Part shown: positions 60,027-64,000 of the stretch, in pieces
Position numbering within the stretch: the stretch's first letter is position 1
Layout of the letters: the number at the start of each line of letters is the position of its first letter
NCBI GenBank assembly: GCA_002841335.1
Contig: PHEY01000004.1
Coordinates: forward strand, 248,001-312,000
DNA length: 64,000 nt
Direction: 5' to 3'
DNA from: Actinobacteria bacterium HGW-Actinobacteria-2
GTDB taxonomy: Bacteria; Actinomycetota; Actinomycetes; Propionibacteriales; Propionibacteriaceae
Notes under the pieces: generated by a model
Database searches by the model: none
Told to the model about the DNA's origin: nothing
Seen by the model: only the letters and a program-made list of their open reading frames with translations
Position numbers and translations under genes: made by a program

Positions 60027-61175
60027 ATGCCTGCTCCGCGGTTCTTGCTGCCGATCATGGCGGCGCTGGCGCTGATCGTTCCCAGTGCTGCCTGCACAGC
60101 AGCGGCGGCTCCAGCCAGCCCTTCGGTGACGCCGGCAGCATTGCCGGGCTACTCGGTGAGCCGGGTGGCGACCGGGCTGAAGATCCCGTGGGACGTCACC
60201 TGGATCGGGTCGATGATGCTGTTCGACGAGCGTCCCGGACGGGTCTGGACGCTGCGTCCCGGTGGTACCCCAGTGCGGGTGAACCTGCCGTTGCCGCCGA
60301 TCTTCGCCAGCTCTGAAGGCGGGCTGCTGGGTATCGTCGCCGACCCGAACGCGGTCTCCAACGGCTACTTCTACACCTGCATGTCGGTGGCGAAGGCTGA
60401 CGGGTCGGCGTCGGACGTCCAGGTGTGGAAGTGGCGGCTGGTCGACGACGCCACGGCGGTGAAGGTGTCCACCTTGGTGACGGGCATCCCGATCGGATAT
60501 GGCCGACACAACGGCTGCCGGTTGGTCTTCCGGTCGGCTCAGATGCTCTACATCGGCACCGGGGATGCGGCCGTGGGCACCAACGCGCAGAGTCTGAAAT
60601 CGCTGGGTGGCAAGGTGCTGCGGATTCGCAGCGACGGCAGCATTCCGACGTCCAACCCGTTCTACCGCAAGGGTGGCAAGGCCCGGTTGGTGTGGAACTA
60701 CGGCCATCGCAACATTCAGGGCCTGGCCCTGCGTCCAGGCACCAACCAGTTGTGGACGGCCGAGCACGGGCCCGACCGCGACGACGAGGTCAACATCGTG
60801 ATCAAGGGCCGCAACTACGGTTGGGCGCCGACACCCGGCTACAACGAGAGCCGCTCGATGACCGACACCAAGCGCTTCCCGAAGGCAGTCAAAGCCAAGT
60901 GGCGTTCCGGCTCGCCAACGGTGGCCACGAGTGGGGCCACCTTCCTCCGGGGCTCGCACTGGGGTTCCTGGAACGGTGCTCTGGCGGTCGCCGAACTGAA
61001 AGGTCAGGGAATCCTGGTGTTCTCGGTGTCGGCGAAGAACAAGCTGAGTCTGCGCGGCGAGATCGCCACCAGCTATGGACGCATCCGCTCGGTGCATCAA
61101 GGCCCTGACGGCGCGCTGTACTTCACCACGTCCAACGGCACCGGCGATGGCATCTATCGCCTCGTGTTGAACTGA
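60027..61175 (+). CDS. PQQ-dependent sugar dehydrogenase family lipoprotein
   Basis: This 382-residue exported propeller protein resembles soluble aldose dehydrogenases (YliI-like). A signal peptide with Cys23 (VPSAACTAAA) suggests lipidation. Blocks YGRHNGCRLVF, YGHRNIQGLALRPGTNQLWTAEHGPDRDDEVN and RIRSVHQGPDGALYFTTS match the family, with His near residue 158 the catalytic base by analogy. PQQ synthesis genes are not in the window. The ATG follows GTGGAGG. Many such proteins in actinobacteria lack proof of PQQ binding. Confidence 0.85.
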   Translation: MPAPRFLLPIMAALALIVPSAACTAAAAPASPSVTPAALPGYSVSRVATGLKIPWDVTWIGSMMLFDERPGRVWTLRPGGTPVRVNLPLPPIFASSEGGLLGIVADPNAVSNGYFYTCMSVAKADGSASDVQVWKWRLVDDATAVKVSTLVTGIPIGYGRHNGCRLVFRSAQMLYIGTGDAAVGTNAQSLKSLGGKVLRIRSDGSIPTSNPFYRKGGKARLVWNYGHRNIQGLALRPGTNQLWTAEHGPDRDDEVNIVIKGRNYGWAPTPGYNESRSMTDTKRFPKAVKAKWRSGSPTVATSGATFLRGSHWGSWNGALAVAELKGQGILVFSVSAKNKLSLRGEIATSYGRIRSVHQGPDGALYFTTSNGTGDGIYRLVLN

Positions 61176-61196
61176 CGTCGTGCCCCGCGGCGGGTG

Positions 61197-61236
61197 TCGA
61201 TCCCTTCGGCAGTCGCGGGGCGGGCGCACTCAACCA
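61197..61236. repeat. Dispersed intergenic repeat, copy 3
   Basis: TCGATCCCTTCGGC, a GC-rich core, then CTCAACCA. The ends match the repeat at 3043-3075 in the same orientation, with a diverged core. It lies 22 nt after the sugar dehydrogenase gene. Confidence 0.4.
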
Positions 61237-61284
61237 GCACCGTAGTCGGCGGGTATCGACGGGCTCAGCCGGCTTCCCACGTCG

Positions 61285-61323
61285 TTGGTTGAGCAGGCCG
61301 CGGAGCGGTCGGGTCGAAACCCC
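61285..61323. repeat. Dispersed intergenic repeat, copy 4
   Basis: TGGTTGAGCAGG, palindromic CCGCGGAGCGG core, then TCGGGTCGAAACCCC. The orientation is inverted relative to copy 3, so the two could fold together. Confidence 0.45.
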
Positions 61324-61396
61324 GATCGCATCCCCGCGCGCTCGTCCCAGCGCGGAGGAGCCGTCCCCGGTGCGCCGACCGGAGGCCGTGGCTCGC

Positions 61397-61402
61397 TAGA
61401 CT
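61397..61402 (+). promoter_or_regulatory. -10 box of the TetR gene
   Basis: TAGACT lies 19 nt before the ATG. Unlike most promoters here the transcript keeps a leader, long enough to include AAGGAGG. Confidence 0.5.
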
Positions 61403-61421
61403 CCGGCCGAAGGAGGAGCCG

Positions 61422-62006
61422 ATGCCGAAAGTGGTCGATCACGCCCAGCGGCGGCGAGACATCGTCGATGCGCTGTTGGAGTTGATCGCGAGCGAGGGGA
61501 TGGCTGCGGCCACCTCACGGTCGCTGGCCAGTCACCTCGGGGTCTCCAACGGCGCCTTGTGGCGCTACTTCAAGGACAAGGATGATCTTCTCGGGGCGAC
61601 GTATCAAACCGTCCTCGACAAGTCGAACCAGCGGGTCGCCGAAGCGATCGCCGGGCGCAGCGGCATCGACGCCGTCCTGGCCATGATCGAGACCTTCTTC
61701 CCGCTCACTCCCGAACTGCAGGACGAGGCCAAGGTGGTGCTGGCCTTCTGGGGCGTGGCCGCCATGAACCCCACCCAGGCCAGCCACGGCAACCCCGAGA
61801 TGGTGCAGTGGAGCGATGAGTTCGCCTCGCTGCTGGCCGAGGCGGTTGCGGCGGGGGAGCTGCGTCCCGACACTCCGGTTGCGGCTCTGGGCGCGATCCT
61901 GCTGAGCGTGGCCACCAACGCCCAGGTGGAGTACGTCTTCCAGAACGAGGACGGGGCGGCCCGGATGGCCGACGTCCGCCGGCTGTTGGAGTCGTTTCGC
62001 GTCTAG
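61422..62006 (+). CDS. TetR/AcrR-family transcriptional regulator
   Basis: This 194-residue regulator has an N-terminal helix-turn-helix (RRRDIVDALLELIASEGMAAATSRSLASHLGVSNGALWRYFKDKDDLL) and a helical ligand domain resembling BetI/TetR_C_6 types. AAGGAGG precedes its ATG. It lies upstream and in the same direction as the amine-oxidase-type pair, and may control it; TTGT-GT-ACAA at about 62184-62193 is a possible half-palindromic target. The ligand is unknown. Confidence 0.9.
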   Translation: MPKVVDHAQRRRDIVDALLELIASEGMAAATSRSLASHLGVSNGALWRYFKDKDDLLGATYQTVLDKSNQRVAEAIAGRSGIDAVLAMIETFFPLTPELQDEAKVVLAFWGVAAMNPTQASHGNPEMVQWSDEFASLLAEAVAAGELRPDTPVAALGAILLSVATNAQVEYVFQNEDGAARMADVRRLLESFRV

Positions 62007-62048
62007 CGCGTCGGACTGTTTTGGCGGCCTCCAGCCGTCCGCACTCTT

Positions 62049-62100
62049 CACCTTGCGCCCGATCTGAGCACCATGCGCGCGCAATGTCGAGCGCAAGGTG
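62049..62100. other. Inverted repeat after the TetR gene
   Basis: CACCTTGCGC and GCGCAAGGTG are exact complements 32 nt apart. They may form a terminator for the TetR gene. The remaining 62101-62269 holds the probable promoter for the next gene (TTAACGT near 62199), not clearly defined. Confidence 0.4.
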
Positions 62101-62269
62101 CAGCGTTCGGGCGCCGAGTCGGTTGTGGTGGGGCGGGGAACTCTGACCAGCCGAAACACAACTGATACGTGGGCGTCACCGTTTGTGTACAAGCGTTCAT
62201 TAACGTCTTCCTCAAGATCGAGATCCGAGGACGTGTCCGATCGACACCACAGTGATCAAGGAGGCAGTC

Positions 62270-63403
62270 ATGTCGGACACCGAGATTTCGTTTTTGTACC
62301 TGAGTGAGCCGGACGCGATCGCCGCCGGCGTCACCGAAATGGCGCCCTGCGTCGAGGCGATGGATGAGACCCTGCAGCTGTTGCAGAAGGGCGACTACCG
62401 GATGGCCGGCAGCGAGGGCAACTCCCACGGCGCCATGATGCTGTTCCCCGAGACCTCGGAGTTCCCGAACATGCCCACCGACGGCGTCGATCGCCGGTTC
62501 ATGGCGATGCCGGCCTACCTGGGCGGCAGCTTCGATAACGCGGGCGTGAAGTGGTACGGCTCCAACATCGACAACCGCGAGAAGGGTCAGCCCCGCTCGA
62601 TCCTCACCTTCATCCTCAACGACAAGGACACCGGCGCGCCGAAGATGTTCATGTCGGCCAACCTGCTCAGCGCCTACCGCACCGGTGCCGTCCCCGGCGT
62701 CGGCGCGAAGTACCTGGCCAAGGAAGATGCCGAGGTCGTGGCCATCATCGGCCCCGGTGTGATGGGCAAGACCGGCCTGGAGGCCTACAACGCGGTGCGG
62801 CCGATCAAGACCGCTCAGGTGTACGGCCGTCGCCGGGTCACCAGCGAGGCCTTCAAGGAGTGGGCTGCCGAGCGGCTGCCGCACATCGAGATCGTCATCT
62901 GCGACACCATGGAAGAGGCCGTCCGCGGCGCCGACATCATCCACTCCGGTGTCTCCGGCGAGGTCAACCCGGCCACCTACCCGCATGTGAAGACCGAATG
63001 GCTCAAGCCCGGCGCCTTCATCTGCGCGGTCGCCAACCTGAAGCTGGACGACGAGCTGCTGACCGCTCCCGAGACCGGCCTGTACATCGACAACGTCGGC
63101 ATGTACTGGGATTGGCAGTCCGAGTTCGGCTACCCGGCCTACGAGACCACCACCGGCATCATCGGCACCCGCTTCGTCGACATGATCCACGACAAGCTGA
63201 TCCCGGCCGAGAAGGTGATCAACATCGGTGATGTGCCATTGGGCCGAAAGCCCGGACGTACCAGCGACGATCAGTTCATCGTCTTCAGCGTCGGCGGCAT
63301 GCCGATCGAGGACGTGGCCTGGGGCACGATCGTCTACCGCAACGCCTTGGAGCGGGGCATCGGAGTGAAGCTCCCGCTGTGGACCACTCCGGTGATGGCC
63401 TGA
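62270..63403 (+). CDS. Ornithine cyclodeaminase-family protein (tyramine oxidase subunit B type)
   Basis: This 377-residue NAD(P)-binding protein of the ornithine cyclodeaminase/mu-crystallin family resembles proteins annotated as tyramine oxidase subunit B. It has the Rossmann motif VVAIIGPGVMGKTG and the conserved SANLLSAYRTGAVPGV. GAGG stands before the ATG. It is followed by an FAD-dependent oxidoreductase, separated by a strong hairpin. The two may form a dimeric amine oxidase or act in sequence on an amine. The substrate is inferred from family annotation only. Confidence 0.82.
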   Translation: MSDTEISFLYLSEPDAIAAGVTEMAPCVEAMDETLQLLQKGDYRMAGSEGNSHGAMMLFPETSEFPNMPTDGVDRRFMAMPAYLGGSFDNAGVKWYGSNIDNREKGQPRSILTFILNDKDTGAPKMFMSANLLSAYRTGAVPGVGAKYLAKEDAEVVAIIGPGVMGKTGLEAYNAVRPIKTAQVYGRRRVTSEAFKEWAAERLPHIEIVICDTMEEAVRGADIIHSGVSGEVNPATYPHVKTEWLKPGAFICAVANLKLDDELLTAPETGLYIDNVGMYWDWQSEFGYPAYETTTGIIGTRFVDMIHDKLIPAEKVINIGDVPLGRKPGRTSDDQFIVFSVGGMPIEDVAWGTIVYRNALERGIGVKLPLWTTPVMA

Positions 63404-63415
63404 CCGACGTCACTC

Positions 63416-63455
63416 CCGGACGGGCGCTGCTGCCCTGAGCGCAGCGCTCGTCCGG
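63416..63455 (+). other. Intercistronic hairpin in the amine-oxidase operon
   Basis: CCGGACGGGCGCTGC pairs with GCAGCGCTCGTCCGG (15 bp, one G-U) around a 10-nt loop, between the two genes. It may end part of the transcripts or protect the upstream message. Confidence 0.6.
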
Positions 63456-63490
63456 CCACACCCACTTGGTTGAGAAAGGCCACCACATCA

Positions 63491-64000
63491 TGAGCAAAGT
63501 TGTGATCATCGGCGGCGGCATCATCGGTGCCACCACCGCCTACGCCCTGCTGAAGAAGGGCGTCACCGACATCACCATCCTCGAGCGCGACACCGTCGGC
63601 TCCGGTGGCACCGGCAAGACCGCCGGCATCATCCGCTGCCACTACGGCGTCACCTCGATTTCCGCGTTGGCGCTGTACAGCCTGGACTTCTTCGAGAATG
63701 CCAAGGAGCTGATCGGCACCGACATCGAGTTCGAGCAGGTCGGCTACCTGGTCGGCATCGGAAGCGAGAACCTCGAACCGTTCCGCGCGAGCCTGGCCAA
63801 TCAGCGTTCGATCGGTGTCGAGACCGACGAGATCAGCCCGGCCGAGGCCGGCGAGCTGTGGCCGACCGCCGAGGTCAGCGACTTCGCCACCTTCTGCCTG
63901 GAGAAGCGCGGCGGCTACGGCGACGGCTACGCCACCGTCCAGGGCCTCGCGGCGTACCTGCGCACCCAGGGTGTGGCGATCAAGCAGGGCGCCAAGGTAG
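63491..64000 (+). CDS. FAD-dependent oxidoreductase (DAO family), 3' end beyond window
   Basis: The first 170 residues of a flavoprotein are present and the frame is open to the window edge. VVIIGGGIIGATTAYALLKKG is the FAD Rossmann motif, ILERDTVGSGGTGKTAGIIRCHYG the flavin loop. The fragment resembles sarcosine-oxidase/DAO enzymes and would be the oxidising partner of the upstream ornithine-cyclodeaminase-like subunit. GAAAGG lies about 12 nt before the ATG. The C-terminal half is not seen. Confidence 0.88.

Noticed and set aside
62138-62175. GGAAC and GAAAC-N6-GATAC upstream of the amine-oxidase pair as a GlnR site
   Set aside because: The first pentamer is out of phase and GATAC departs from consensus, so support is too weak.

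Overview
The window is GC-rich, almost fully coding DNA from an actinobacterium. A member of the Propionibacteriaceae or a close relative is plausible, but no 16S gene or other species marker is present. The assignment rests on the glnE/glnA1 pair, the DprE1/DprE2 arabinan-precursor enzymes, oligoribonuclease, AdoCbl-dependent EutBC, many TAnnnT -10 boxes lying directly before start codons (leaderless genes), and GC-rich intergenic palindromes. No prophage, transposon, CRISPR array or integron was seen. The left edge begins at glnE and the right edge cuts an FAD oxidoreductase.

Layout. 1-16.5 kb holds core metabolism: glnE, a GH65 phosphorylase with its HAD phosphoglucomutase, dprE1-dprE2, a DUF6421/SDR/aldolase trio, pabC, a DUF3048 lipoprotein and glnA. 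16.5-22.3 kb is an Opp/Dpp-type ABC transporter divergent from glnA; the intergenic region holds four 5-mers phased at 11 bp, a textbook GlnR-type operator. The first permease gene of this transporter is frame-disrupted. 22.3-27.8 kb has two glycosyltransferases, tRNA-Phe, -Asp, -Glu, -His and -Arg, a DUF2461 gene, orn and two small unrecognised genes. 27.9-29.7 kb is an amine-oxidase-like flavoprotein with a cupin.

29.6-47.1 kb is the most distinctive region, a catabolic island built around a FadR/GntR repressor-like protein. It encodes a GH3 glycosidase, an acetyl-xylan-esterase-like hydrolase, a HpcH/HpaI aldolase, an SDR, an IlvD/Edd dehydratase, a DapA-family lyase, an SMP-30 lactonase, a Gfo/Idh/MocA oxidoreductase, a ceramidase-like hydrolase and a full five-gene ABC importer of the peptide/oligosaccharide type. 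Nearly identical 24-bp operators lie before the regulator/esterase pair and between the ceramidase-like gene and the importer. In both places the operator's TTGTCC doubles as a -35 box with a 17-bp spacer. The logical reading is import and deglycosylation of an acylated glycoside, followed by non-phosphorylative sugar-acid breakdown. The substrate cannot be read from the sequence.

47.2-50.9 kb is a compact electron-transfer cluster: two tandem small exported low-complexity proteins, ApbE flavin transferase, a ferric-reductase-like membrane protein, a stand-alone NuoF-like protein and a three-Cys ferredoxin. No FMN-binding-domain substrate for ApbE is visible. 50.9-57 kb has an alpha/beta hydrolase, an MFS transporter and ethanolamine ammonia-lyase (eutB, eutC) with a convergent APC permease; GlnR-like repeats precede eutB and the permease. 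57-64 kb has GH1 with a GPH sugar symporter, a PQQ-type sugar dehydrogenase lipoprotein, a TetR regulator and an amine-oxidase-type pair. Nitrogen scavenging (peptides, ethanolamine, amines) and glycoside use are the recurrent themes.
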